From contig JBFHAT010000036.1 in assembly GCA_041586155.1 (NCBI GenBank), positions 1 through 27,297 of the forward strand: a stretch of 27,297 nucleotides of DNA, read 5' to 3'. Below, one piece after another: positions 1-8,014 of this stretch. The translations under genes were made by a program, and so were the position numbers. The DNA is from JBFGJH01 sp041586155 (GTDB taxonomy: Bacteria; Actinomycetota; Acidimicrobiia; Spongiisociales; JAENVV01). Every line of letters begins with the position of its first letter. Position 1 is the first letter of the stretch. A model generated the notes under the pieces. The model was given only the letters and a program-made list of their open reading frames with translations, made no database searches and was not told where the DNA came from.

Positions 1-249
1 GACTTGGATCCACGCTCGACTAGAAGTCCATCGTGATGCTGAGCTGACCGCGTCGACCCAGCGGATCAGACGTCGCAGCACTGCCGGCACCGGTTCCACC
101 ACTGCGTGTGCGCGGCGCAAAGACCGGCGTCGCTTCCGGGTTGCCGCCTGTGCACGGGGATCCACGTCGAAGCGATCATCGACACCTACCCGCCGCGTGT
201 AGCGGTGTGCGATACGCCGCCAAGCGTCGAGCTCGGCCCGGTCGGGCGT

Positions 250-699
250 TCAGCCGGCTTCGGTGACTTCCCGCGCCCGCTCGACGAGCTCGACGAGTTT
301 GCCGACGTCGATGTCCTGCAGCCGGCGGAAGCTGATGCTCGACTTGCCCACTTTCACCTTGCCTACGTCGGGACCAAGGGTCTCGGCGAGGTATTTGCGG
401 CCCTCGACCGCATTGACATACACGCTCAGGTAGTTCTTCTGGACGGCCAGGCCGACGAGGAACCACTCCACTTGCTGTTTGTCCGAGCGCGTGTATCGAT
501 ACGTGCCGTATCCGATGATCTCTTGGTGGGTGCCACCCCATAGCGCCCCTTCATACAGGGAGACCGGGTACCCCTGCATCACCCCGGAGATGGCCTCATG
601 GAGCGCAACCATGTCGTCGCGGACGTCTTCCGGCAGCGCTCGCAGAAAAGCATCCACTTCTTGGTTGGTTCGCTCCATTGACGGCGACGTTACTACCAC
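250..699 (-). CDS. DUF1801-like (YdhG-type) small protein
   Basis: A 149-residue soluble protein of the DUF1801/YdhG type. The family has no agreed biochemical role. Features seen are an N-terminal helical stretch (MERTNQEVDAFLRALPEDVRD), a central beta-rich part with aromatics (YGTYRYTRSDKQQVEW), and a C-terminal helix after the RRLQDID segment. The GTG at 699 is chosen because GGGAGA lies 5 nt upstream of it; the ATG at 678 is the alternative and has no such site. It stands alone, divergent from the lipoprotein gene. The assignment rests on remembered family features and not on a search. Confidence 0.75.
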   Translation of the reverse strand: MVVTSPSMERTNQEVDAFLRALPEDVRDDMVALHEAISGVMQGYPVSLYEGALWGGTHQEIIGYGTYRYTRSDKQQVEWFLVGLAVQKNYLSVYVNAVEGRKYLAETLGPDVGKVKVGKSSISFRRLQDIDVGKLVELVERAREVTEAG

Positions 700-920
700 C
701 CAGATCTCCCGAACGGTCCTGGCAGGCCACTAGCCCGTTCCAAGGCCGCAGCCATACGGTGCGCCATGCGATCGGACGCACATCTGCCCTATCCAAAGAC
801 GGGAACCGCCCGGTCGCAACCGGCGTCCGATCCTGGTCCGGCACCGGCTCGATCCACGCGCTGGGCCGTTCAAGTGAACCCTCATCGCCGGCTCCGTCCG
901 GCACGTTCAAGGAGATCCGT

Positions 921-1583
921 ATGCGTGCTCGCACCCTGATGCTCGTCCTCGGAGGCCTGCTCCTCCTACTCCCCGCCTGCCTCGGCAACGACGCCGCGGC
1001 CAACGATCCGACCATTCCCGCCGCCGGGCCGGACGACAAGGCGCCCCGGTTCGATTGGTCGGACCGTACGGTGACCGACTTCGGCGATGGCTGGACCGCC
1101 GTCAGGTGTGAGGGCGATGGGCCCTTCATGTGTGTCGAGCGCGACGGCGAATGGGTGGGGACGCTCGAAGCACTCAGCTATGAGGTCGGCTCCTTCGACG
1201 TGATGGATCCGGCCGCCGATCCGATCACCAATCTGGAGGCGATGGCCGAGGAATACTACGAGGTCATCGGCTCGGACCGTGCGTCGTTCTGCGGCGCCGA
1301 CTACGGGTTCGAGCGGCTCGGGCCGGACGAATTCGTGCTCGGCGGCCAACCCGGTGTCTTCTACGGATACGTCGGCACCCTGGCCGATGGGACTCCGTCC
1401 GAACTCAACCTGCAGTACGCCACGATCGTGGGTGGTCAGATCGTGGGCGTCACCGCTATCGCCTACGACGAGGGTGGGTGCCCCGGGCGCGACGACGTCA
1501 GCTCGTGGGATTCGGTGACCCTGTCGGAGTTCCGGACGATGCTCGAGAACTCGCTGCACGACTCCCCCCTCCCCAGCATCTGA
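921..1583 (+). CDS. Putative secreted lipoprotein of unknown function
   Basis: A 220-residue protein with a clear type II signal peptide: basic start (MRART), hydrophobic stretch at residues 6-17, and a lipobox LPAC with the lipidated cysteine at residue 20. It should therefore be anchored outside the membrane. The mature part is acidic, has paired Cys residues near residues 55-60 and a later Cys near the end, and shows no domain I recognise. ATG 921 has GGAG at 911-914. The open frame continues upstream to 678, but that part lacks a plausible start or coding character. It is convergent with the metal permease gene. Confidence 0.75.
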   Translation: MRARTLMLVLGGLLLLLPACLGNDAAANDPTIPAAGPDDKAPRFDWSDRTVTDFGDGWTAVRCEGDGPFMCVERDGEWVGTLEALSYEVGSFDVMDPAADPITNLEAMAEEYYEVIGSDRASFCGADYGFERLGPDEFVLGGQPGVFYGYVGTLADGTPSELNLQYATIVGGQIVGVTAIAYDEGGCPGRDDVSSWDSVTLSEFRTMLENSLHDSPLPSI

Positions 1584-1599
1584 AGATCGCTCCGCTGAC

Positions 1600-1637
1600 G
1601 CAGCCCGACCCCGGCCCCTCCTGCCGGGGTCGGCTGC
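1600..1637. terminator. Strong hairpin between convergent genes
   Basis: The left arm at 1600-1615 (GCAGCC, one bulged C, GACCCCGGC) pairs with the right arm at 1623-1637. This gives a roughly 15-bp GC-rich stem with a 7-nt loop. It lies 17 bp past the lipoprotein stop and 46 bp past the stop of the oppositely oriented permease gene. It could serve both directions. There is no T-tract. Confidence 0.6.
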
Positions 1638-1682
1638 GGACCAGTCCGATCCCGTCGAGACCCCCGCTCGCCCAAGTCGGGC

Positions 1683-2540
1683 TCAGTGCTCATGGGCGGG
1701 TACGCCAAGCGAGCGTCGACGGCCACCGGCCCCGGCGCGGGGCGCGACGAGATACACGATCGTGAACACCGCAGCCTGTGTGAGCACGATCGCCGCGCCG
1801 GAGGCGATGTCGAGATAGAACGACAAGTACATTCCGAAGAACCCGGACACGGTTCCCAGCGCAACCGCCAGCACCAGCATCACTCTGAACCGGTCCGTCA
1901 AGAGCCGGGCCACCACCGGGGGGATCACGAGCGCGGCGGCGATGAGCGTCACACCCAGCACCTGCATGGTGGCGATCACTGTGGCTGCCAGCACCACGGC
2001 GAACAATGCGTCGAGCCGGGCGGTGCGGACACCGAACACCTCGGCCACCTCGGGGTCGAAGGTGAGGAAGAGGAGGGGGCGGTAGAGGGTGACGATGATG
2101 CCTCCGACCGCCAGCGCCACTCCAGACACGACCAGCACGTCGATCCACTCGACGCCGAGAACGTTGCCGAACAGGGCGGCTTCGAAGTTGCGGGTGAAGC
2201 TGCGCGCCCGGGAGATCAACGCCACCCCCACCGCAAAGCTGGCGGTGGTGATCACGCCGATGGCGGCGTCGGCGCCAATCGTGCGGCGCCGGGCCACCCG
2301 GTTCACCATCAATGCCGACACCACTCCCCACACCCCTGCGCCGAGGTAGAAGTTGATCCCGGCCAGGAACGACGCCACCGCGCCGCCGAAGACTGCGTGA
2401 CTCAACCCGTGGCCGATGTAGCTCATGTTGCGCAGGACCACGTACGTGCCGACGAGCGCACAGAGCCCACCGGCCACGGCTGCCACGAGGAGCCCGCTAC
2501 GAAAGAACTCGAACTGGAACGGCTCAATCAGGGCGTCCAT
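1683..2540 (-). CDS. znuB: Metal (zinc-type) ABC transporter permease
   Basis: A 285-residue membrane protein of the ABC-3 permease family, which forms the membrane channel for zinc or manganese import. It has about eight hydrophobic segments and typical family stretches (SHAVFGGAVASFLAG; GVTLIAAALVIPPVVARLLTDR). The ATG at 2540 is preceded by AGGAGG at 2545-2550, so it is preferred over the earlier ATG at 2573. The start overlaps the end of the ATPase gene by 17 nt, so the two are probably translationally coupled. It is the last gene of the regulator, binding protein, ATPase, permease run. Zinc is inferred from the binding protein; manganese remains possible. Confidence 0.85.
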   Translation of the reverse strand: MDALIEPFQFEFFRSGLLVAAVAGGLCALVGTYVVLRNMSYIGHGLSHAVFGGAVASFLAGINFYLGAGVWGVVSALMVNRVARRRTIGADAAIGVITTASFAVGVALISRARSFTRNFEAALFGNVLGVEWIDVLVVSGVALAVGGIIVTLYRPLLFLTFDPEVAEVFGVRTARLDALFAVVLAATVIATMQVLGVTLIAAALVIPPVVARLLTDRFRVMLVLAVALGTVSGFFGMYLSFYLDIASGAAIVLTQAAVFTIVYLVAPRAGAGGRRRSLGVPAHEH

Positions 2541-3327
2541 CGACCCTCCTCGAAATCGGCACGACGACGTCATCGGGATGCTTGTCGATGACGATTGGGT
2601 GACCGTGATGTTCGATGAGCTCCATCTCCGCCCCGAACGTCTCGAGCAACACCTCGGGCACCAGCGTCGTGGCAGGCGGGCCTTGTGCGATCACCCGACG
2701 ATTGATGCAGACGACCTCGGGCAGGTGGGCGGCAACGCTGTTGAGATCGTGAGTCGTCAAGACCACCGCCACCCCGCCTGTCGCAATCGATCGCAGGGTG
2801 GCGAGGACATCCTGGCGGGTCTTGACATCGACGCCGGCCATGGGCTCGTCGAGCAGCAGAAGCTGCGGATCGGCCATGAGGGCTCTCGCCAGAAAGACTC
2901 GTTGTTGCTGGCCGCCGGACAACTCACGGATGTGACGCGCTTCGAGATGTCCGATGCCCAGGTCGTGGAGCACGGCGTGAGCTTGCTCCCGCTCGTCGCT
3001 GCCGTATCGTGCGCCGAACCGTCGCCCGGGTCGGTTGCCCATCAAGACGACCTCGTCGACCGTGACCGGGAAGTACCAGTTGACGGTGTCCACCTGCGGC
3101 ACGTACCCAACCCTCATGTTCGGCCAGTGATCCACCTGACCGATGGTTGGCGCCAATGCTCCGGCCAGCAGCCTCAGCAGGGTGGTCTTGCCGGAACCGC
3201 TGGGGCCCACGATTCCAAGCAGGGAACCGTGCTGGACGGCGAGGCTCACATCGGTGAGGACCGGCTCGTGGTCGTAGGCGAAGCTCACGTTGCGCACCGA
3301 GACCAACGGCGAAGCATCACCGCTCAT
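2524..3327 (-). CDS. znuC: Metal (zinc-type) ABC transporter ATP-binding protein
   Basis: A 267-residue ATPase that would power the neighbouring permease. Visible motifs are Walker A (GPSGSGKT), Q-loop region (YVPQ), ABC signature (LSGGQQQR), Walker B (LLLLDEP) and the switch His (TTHD). The length and the VGYVPQVDTVNW segment fit the ZnuC/MntB class. ATG 3327 is chosen because GGAG lies 6 nt upstream; the ATG at 3339 has no ribosome binding site. Its start overlaps the end of the binding-protein gene by 11 nt, and its end overlaps the permease start. Metal specificity cannot be read from this subunit. Confidence 0.88.
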   Translation of the reverse strand: MSGDASPLVSVRNVSFAYDHEPVLTDVSLAVQHGSLLGIVGPSGSGKTTLLRLLAGALAPTIGQVDHWPNMRVGYVPQVDTVNWYFPVTVDEVVLMGNRPGRRFGARYGSDEREQAHAVLHDLGIGHLEARHIRELSGGQQQRVFLARALMADPQLLLLDEPMAGVDVKTRQDVLATLRSIATGGVAVVLTTHDLNSVAAHLPEVVCINRRVIAQGPPATTLVPEVLLETFGAEMELIEHHGHPIVIDKHPDDVVVPISRRVDGRPD

Positions 3328-4345
3328 AGGTGGCTCCATCGCAGAGGTTGTCCACGGGTACGGCTTCGAGTGCCCCGGCTTTCCCTCCCAGGGCTTCCAC
3401 CATCGTACGGAGGTCGAACACCATCAGCCCGAGATACGAGTGGTCCGGGTCACCGGGCTCTCCTGGAAGATCGTCGTCCCGCAGGTCTTCCACGAAGGTC
3501 GACCCGGTCTCTTCGGCGATCCGCGCCAAGACCGGACTGGGAAACACCTCGGATCCGAAGATGGCAGGCACCTGTTCCGCCTTGATCTGATCGATCAGCG
3601 CGGCGACGTCTCGGGGGGTGGGCTCGGAGAAGTCGGAAGGCTGGATCGCTCCGATCACCTCCCATCCGTATTGACGGGCGAAGTATGGGAATGAATCGTG
3701 GTAGGTGAGCAGTCGGCGCTGCTGCTCGGGAACCGTGGCGGTGGCGGCTCGGATGGCGACGTCGAGTTGTTCGATTCGCTCCACGAGCCGCTCGGCATTC
3801 GCTGCGTACGCGTCGGCATTGGCAGGGTCGAGCGTCGCCAGATGGCCAGCGATCGCCTCCGTGTAGGCCGCGGCATAAGCCGGGTTGGTCCACAGGTGCG
3901 GGTTGGGATCGCCGCCTGACTCCGGGAAGCTGAAGTCGAAGATGTAGTCGTCCGGTCCGATGGTGCGATCGCCCAGACGAACGATCTCCACACCGTCGGC
4001 CACGTTGGACTCGGCGAGCGCCACCGTCGGCAGCTCGAGATTGAGTCCGTTCACGAACACGACGTCCGCTTCAGCCAGTGTCAACGCGTCGGACGGTGCC
4101 GGCTCGAAGGTGTGCGAGTTGACTCCTTCGGGAACGAGGCCGACCACGGTGCCCTTGTCACATACCACATTGGCGGCCAGATTGGTGAGCGGCGACACGG
4201 TGGTGACGACCAGCAGACCTTCGTCAGATCGACGCGTACGCTCTCCCGAACAGGCACCGAGAACGAGCGCCGCGACGAGAAGCAGCCACCAGCCGGACGA
4301 CCGGGAACCTGCGAAGTGCGTGTTGCGAGCAGCTCGTAATTGCAA
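3317..4345 (-). CDS. znuA: Zinc-type ABC transporter substrate-binding lipoprotein
   Basis: A 342-residue cluster A-I metal-binding protein. A lipoprotein signal ends at LGAC (Cys32). Probable ligands are His in SHTFEP (residue 78), His in NPHLW, His in TYHDSFPYF, and an acidic residue near the C-terminus. Manganese-binding PsaA-type proteins have Glu at the third position, so the three-His set points to zinc. The His-rich loop of many ZnuA proteins is absent. The start is TTG 4345. It has no Shine-Dalgarno but lies 9 nt below a TATACT box, so a leaderless transcript is likely. It is 24 bp downstream of the Fur-family gene. Confidence 0.85.
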   Translation of the reverse strand: MQLRAARNTHFAGSRSSGWWLLLVAALVLGACSGERTRRSDEGLLVVTTVSPLTNLAANVVCDKGTVVGLVPEGVNSHTFEPAPSDALTLAEADVVFVNGLNLELPTVALAESNVADGVEIVRLGDRTIGPDDYIFDFSFPESGGDPNPHLWTNPAYAAAYTEAIAGHLATLDPANADAYAANAERLVERIEQLDVAIRAATATVPEQQRRLLTYHDSFPYFARQYGWEVIGAIQPSDFSEPTPRDVAALIDQIKAEQVPAIFGSEVFPSPVLARIAEETGSTFVEDLRDDDLPGEPGDPDHSYLGLMVFDLRTMVEALGGKAGALEAVPVDNLCDGATYER

Positions 4346-4360
4346 CTGACTTGCAGTATA
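4341..4360 (-). promoter_or_regulatory. Candidate Zur/Fur operator and promoter of the zinc uptake genes
   Basis: TGCAACT-G-ACTTGCA (4341-4355) is a 7-1-7 dyad, the spacing of Fur/Zur boxes; 6 of 7 arm positions match. On the minus strand it abuts a -10-like TATACT (4360-4355) and covers the TTG start at 4345. A bound Fur-family repressor would block RNA polymerase here. I see no clear -35. The promoter would let the transporter be expressed apart from the upstream genes. Confidence 0.5.
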
Positions 4361-4369
4361 TCGATCGAG

Positions 4370-4801
4370 CTAACCGCCGCAGTCGACGTGGCGACCCAGG
4401 ATGCCGAAATGAAGCCCGTCGGGTACGAAGCCGTATCGACGGATGATGCCCATGAAGCCGTCCTCGAGCGTCTCGATGGGCACGTCGACCACCTCCCCGC
4501 ACGCTTCGCACACGAGGTGGTGATGATCCGATCGCTCGCTGAGGTGATAGATGCCCGGCCCGTGGCCCAGGTGCACGTGGTGGAGCACGCCCAGGTCTTC
4601 GAAGACCTCAAGGGTACGGTAGACGGTCGAGACGTCGACCGTGCCCGGCTCGCCGGCCCGGGCGGCGATGTCGACTGCGGAAAGATGCTCGTCGGCGGCG
4701 TCGGCCAACACACGACAGATCATCTTCCGCTGCAATGTCACACGGTGGCCGGCCGCCCGCAGCACGTCGATCAACTGTTGAGCCCGCTCCATCGAGTCCA
4801 C
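4370..4801 (-). CDS. Fur-family metal regulator (Zur-like)
   Basis: A 143-residue DNA-binding repressor. The N-terminal winged helix includes GHRVTLQRKMICRVL and the recognition helix region VDVSTVYRTLEVFEDLGV. The dimerisation and metal domain includes HHHLVCEACG with a CxxC zinc pair. In most Zur/Fur proteins the C-terminus has a second CxxC; here the matching place reads LGRHVDC, that is HxxC. GTG 4801 is used; ATG 4792 is equally possible. The gene begins 12 nt after the flavoprotein stop and lies directly before the zinc uptake genes, which suggests it regulates them. Confidence 0.85.
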   Translation of the reverse strand: MDSMERAQQLIDVLRAAGHRVTLQRKMICRVLADAADEHLSAVDIAARAGEPGTVDVSTVYRTLEVFEDLGVLHHVHLGHGPGIYHLSERSDHHHLVCEACGEVVDVPIETLEDGFMGIIRRYGFVPDGLHFGILGRHVDCGG

Positions 4802-4813
4802 GCTACAGGCCCA

Positions 4814-5980
4814 TCAGGCGGCGACAGAAGACCCTATGCGCCGTTTGATGTGGGTCAACTCGTGGTTGGTGAGCTTCGACATGGCCACATGGGCTCGCTG
4901 CACGCGCGTCATGTCGTGCCGGTAGGCGGTGACCTCGTCGATCAGCCCCAAGTGTGGGACCACGATCTCATTGCGAGCACGTTCGTAGCTCGCCCAGATT
5001 TCAGCTGCGCCGGAAGGGCGCCCCAGCGCCGTCACCGCGGCGTCGGCGCAGTACAGCGCGTCACGAAGGGCGGCCGACATCCCGTGGGCGGTCATCGGAT
5101 CGGTATACGCTCCGGAATCTCCCGCCAACGCCCATCCCGGCCCGAACGGCCTCTTGGCGAATCCGCGGGCACCTGGCGACGAGCGGTAGCGGGTGGCCTG
5201 CGTCGCCGATTCCAGCTCGGCCAGGAGATCCGGCGCCGCTTCGCGGAGGCCGGCCTCGAACATCTGACCCACATCGCTCCGCCCTTCTCGGCGAAAACGA
5301 TCAGTCGAGACCGACGCGAAGACGTGTGTGAGTCCGTCGTTGGTGGGGATCGCGCCGGCTGAGGCTTCTCGTCCGAAGTACCAGCGATAGCCCCGATCCT
5401 CGATGCCGGCGAAGCAAGCCATGACCACACCAGAGGAGTGGCGGCTCACGTGGGTGATGGGCGCAGCCACACGCCGGGCCACGAACGAGCGCATCCCGTC
5501 GGCGCCGATCACGAGCGGGGCACGCACTTCCACCGGTCCCGCCGTCGCGTCGATGACGACGCCGCGCACTGCTCCATCACCGGACGTGAGCAGATCGACC
5601 ACCGGCGTGCCGAAAAGCACGGTTGCTCCGGCGGCGCCGGCTGCCTCGGCCAGGACGGGATCGACCACGGTGCGCCGCGGGGCGTACAGCGGCCGGCTCG
5701 ACAGATCGAACGACACCGGTGGCCGGCTTTCGTAGAAGAACGCCGTCGACTCCACCGGAGGGGTACCGAGCTGAACGATGCCGTCGAGGAGTCCCCAGTG
5801 ATCGAGCAGAGTCACGGCGGGTGCGAGGAGCGCGTGGGTGGAGAGAGTGTCAGATCCGAAGGAGGAGCGCTCGACAACCAGGACGTTCATGCCCTCATGT
5901 GCGAGCAGCATGGCGGTGGCCGCTCCCGCAATGCGTCCGCCCACCACGACGACGTCGTAGCTGGTCTGCGCGACTCTCAT
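4814..5980 (-). CDS. PHBH-fold FAD-dependent oxidoreductase (geranylgeranyl-reductase-like)
   Basis: A 388-residue flavoprotein of the p-hydroxybenzoate-hydroxylase fold. The N-terminal dinucleotide motif reads GGRIAG with a following acidic VVER. The DG motif is VIGADGMRS, and the GD motif is LAGDSGAYTDPMTAHGMS near residue 290. These define FAD binding; the substrate is unknown. Such proteins hydroxylate aromatics, halogenate or reduce isoprenoid chains. Its ATG overlaps the stop of the upstream FMO-like gene by 4 nt (ATGA), so the two are surely co-translated. The Fur gene follows after 12 nt. Confidence 0.85.
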   Translation of the reverse strand: MRVAQTSYDVVVVGGRIAGAATAMLLAHEGMNVLVVERSSFGSDTLSTHALLAPAVTLLDHWGLLDGIVQLGTPPVESTAFFYESRPPVSFDLSSRPLYAPRRTVVDPVLAEAAGAAGATVLFGTPVVDLLTSGDGAVRGVVIDATAGPVEVRAPLVIGADGMRSFVARRVAAPITHVSRHSSGVVMACFAGIEDRGYRWYFGREASAGAIPTNDGLTHVFASVSTDRFRREGRSDVGQMFEAGLREAAPDLLAELESATQATRYRSSPGARGFAKRPFGPGWALAGDSGAYTDPMTAHGMSAALRDALYCADAAVTALGRPSGAAEIWASYERARNEIVVPHLGLIDEVTAYRHDMTRVQRAHVAMSKLTNHELTHIKRRIGSSVAA

Positions 5981-7227
5981 CGCAAACCTCGCTGGTTACG
6001 GGCCGACACGAGGTCAAGGAAGCCCACGATATGCTCACTCAGGTCATGAGCATCTGGCCCGACACCATCGAGGAACGTCGACTTGCGCCGCCGACCGAAC
6101 GGGAGCCCAAGCGCATACATCCCGGGCTGAGTCATGACGCCACCGTCGTGGCGAATCGCCCCCTTGCGGTCGAGTAAGTGCTGTTCCAGCCACGGGTAGT
6201 TGGGCCGGTAACCGGTCGCCCAAATGACGGTTTCGACGTCGGAGAGCTGTATTTCGGTGTGGAAGGCGGACACCGCAGTCGGCTTCGGTCGGGTGGGCTC
6301 GGTGAGCTCGTCGTCCAACCCGTTGGCCAAGGCGTACTGATCGATGGCTTCGAGCAGGCGCTGCTGCTTGAGGTCGGCCGACGCACACATGTTGGGTAGT
6401 GAGCCGGAGAACTGCAGCGTGTCGCCGGTGACGCCGACCAGTCGCCCGAAGAGCTCTACTCCGATCGCCGTGGCGGCGTTGAGGTCGAGCGTGCGCTGTT
6501 CGGGTGATCCGACCAGCTGCAGCGACGGAAGCCGTCTCGCTCGGGCTAGGTCCTCGACTTGGTCCCATCGTTCGTCGAGGAAGCCCAACGTGTCGAGCCA
6601 CCAGTGGATGTCCATGCCGCGATAGGTGCGCGGCAGCCGGACGTGGTCACCGACGGCTAGGGCAACGGGCTTTCCGGCACGGGCGAGCTCATCGGCGATC
6701 TGAACGCCCGACGCCGACGCTCCCACCACCAGCACCCGGCCTTCCGACAGCTGCATCGGATTGCGATACTCACTGGGCGTGAGTTGGCTGATCGATCTCG
6801 GCAAGTCGGCCGCAACCGTCGGAACATGGGGAGTGCCGGCAGCGCCGGTGGCAACAACGACGACACGGGTCTGCCACGTTCCCCGGTCCGTTCGCACCGA
6901 GTACCCACCGTCCCGCGAGGAAACCTCTTGGACAGTCGTGGATGTGAGGATCGGAGCGTCGAACGAACGGGCGTAGCCAAGCAAGAAGTCGACGACTTCG
7001 CTCGCCCGCATGTAACCGTGCGGATCGCTGCCGGCGTACTGGTGACCCGGGAGACGCGTCATCCAGTTGGGGGTGAGGAGGCGAAGCGAGTCCCATCGCT
7101 CCGTCTGCCACGCATTGGCCGGCTCACCCCGCTCGACGAGCACGTGGTCGATCGAACGTTCGGTGAGGCACCGGCTCATCGCCATGCCGGCTTGTCCGGC
7201 GCCGACGATCGTGACGGTGGGCTGCAT
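5977..7227 (-). CDS. FMO-like flavin-dependent monooxygenase
   Basis: A 416-residue protein of the flavin-containing monooxygenase/CzcO class. It has an N-terminal FAD motif (VGAGQAGMA) followed by VLVERG, a second dinucleotide motif for NADPH (VVGASASGVQIADEL) near residue 175, and a late WATGYRPNYPWL segment typical of the class. It probably oxygenates a soft nucleophile or a ketone using NADPH and oxygen; the substrate is unknown. ATG 7227 follows an AGGAGAGGAG-type site. It sits 24 bp after the OsmC-like gene and overlaps the next flavoprotein by 4 nt. Confidence 0.85.
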   Translation of the reverse strand: MQPTVTIVGAGQAGMAMSRCLTERSIDHVLVERGEPANAWQTERWDSLRLLTPNWMTRLPGHQYAGSDPHGYMRASEVVDFLLGYARSFDAPILTSTTVQEVSSRDGGYSVRTDRGTWQTRVVVVATGAAGTPHVPTVAADLPRSISQLTPSEYRNPMQLSEGRVLVVGASASGVQIADELARAGKPVALAVGDHVRLPRTYRGMDIHWWLDTLGFLDERWDQVEDLARARRLPSLQLVGSPEQRTLDLNAATAIGVELFGRLVGVTGDTLQFSGSLPNMCASADLKQQRLLEAIDQYALANGLDDELTEPTRPKPTAVSAFHTEIQLSDVETVIWATGYRPNYPWLEQHLLDRKGAIRHDGGVMTQPGMYALGLPFGRRRKSTFLDGVGPDAHDLSEHIVGFLDLVSARNQRGLR

Positions 7228-7251
7228 GGGACTCGCTCCTCTCCTCGTGCC

Positions 7252-7815
7252 TCAGGCGACCTCGACTCGCACTGCGGTCGGGTTGGTCAGCGCGTCGTAG
7301 ACGGCCGAGCGCTTCTGCGACTGAGCAACGACGGCTTCGATCTCCTCACGGGAAGCGTCGGCGTCGATCTCGTAGTGCACGGTCACCCCGCTGTAGCCGT
7401 TGCGCACATCGGGGTCGATTCCGAGCACCCCGGCCAGGTCCATGTCGCCGGTCACGGTGGCCTTGACCGAACGCAGTTCGATGCCTCGATTGGTCGCCAC
7501 CGTGGCAACGCCGGCAGTCAGGCAGCCGGCCAGTCCCACCAGGACCATCTCCACGGGCGTGGGTCCGTGATCGTCGGAAGCGAAGATCTCGGGATGGTCG
7601 GTGCTGTACGTGAAGGCTCGGCGATGCGACTGCTCTTCGCCCAGCCCGAAGAAGTTCTCGAGCGTGGACTTGGTGTGCGTCCCCGACACCCACTCGGCCT
7701 GTGCTGTCCATTGGAACTGGGCCGCTTCCGGCATGTCGGTGAGCGCCTCTCGTGCGCCCAGGATCTCTTCTACTCTCACGCCGTTGAGGTGAGAAGTCGT
7801 TTCGATGGTCGTCAC
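7252..7815 (-). CDS. OsmC-family protein with a single cysteine
   Basis: A 187-residue OsmC/Ohr-fold protein. The family uses two cysteines to reduce organic hydroperoxides. The first is seen in LVGLAGCLTAGVA. At the place of the second, the usual Cys-Pro is replaced by Ser-Ala (QKRSAVYDALTNP), so the resolving cysteine is missing. It may need an external thiol or do something else. An extra N-terminal stretch of about 45 residues precedes the OsmC core. AAAGGAG lies ahead of ATG 7815. It is 21 bp downstream of the second small ORF and 24 bp upstream of the FMO-like gene. Confidence 0.82.
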   Translation of the reverse strand: MTTIETTSHLNGVRVEEILGAREALTDMPEAAQFQWTAQAEWVSGTHTKSTLENFFGLGEEQSHRRAFTYSTDHPEIFASDDHGPTPVEMVLVGLAGCLTAGVATVATNRGIELRSVKATVTGDMDLAGVLGIDPDVRNGYSGVTVHYEIDADASREEIEAVVAQSQKRSAVYDALTNPTAVRVEVA

Positions 7816-7836
7816 TGTGTTCTCCTTTCGTCGTGA

Positions 7837-7974
7837 CTACTGGTTGAGCTGGCGGAGGTAGGTCCACTCGAGCTGGTCGATGATCTCCTCGATGGAGATG
7901 TCGAGATCGAGCTGCCACTCGGGCTTCCACCTCGCCAACCACGGTCTTGGGTCGAAGATCAATGGCTTCGTCAT
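7837..7974 (-). CDS. Small ORF B, 45 residues, Trp-rich, unknown
   Basis: Not a protein I recognise. It is 45 residues with four Trp: basic and aromatic in the first third (PRPWLARWKPEW), acidic and helical in the middle (LDLDISIEEIIDQLEW), ending YLRQLNQ. It is soluble with no signal peptide. GAAAGGAA stands 6 nt before ATG 7974, matching the sites of small ORF A and of osmC. It is 40 bp after small ORF A and 21 bp before osmC. Both small ORFs contain RW-[SK]-P followed by a Leu-rich stretch and a late W..L, so they may be related. It could be a small partner protein, a regulator or a peptide substrate. Confidence 0.6.
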   Translation of the reverse strand: MTKPLIFDPRPWLARWKPEWQLDLDISIEEIIDQLEWTYLRQLNQ

Positions 7975-8014
7975 GGCTGTTTCCTTTCGTTGGGCCTTTC
8001 GGCTGATCTGGCGC

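Noticed and set aside
1..249. Minus-strand frame open for about 82 codons to the window edge, in phase with and just after the DUF1801 stop
   Set aside because: It has no start codon near the stop, is Arg-rich, and contains rare codons. Long open frames are common by chance at this GC.
678..920. N-terminal extension of the lipoprotein frame from 678
   Set aside because: The extension would bury the signal peptide. ATG 921 has a ribosome binding site and gives a proper lipobox.
1686..2591. Long plus-strand ORF (301 codons) opposite the ABC permease
   Set aside because: It is a His/Glu/Arg-rich shadow of the permease gene in the antisense frame.
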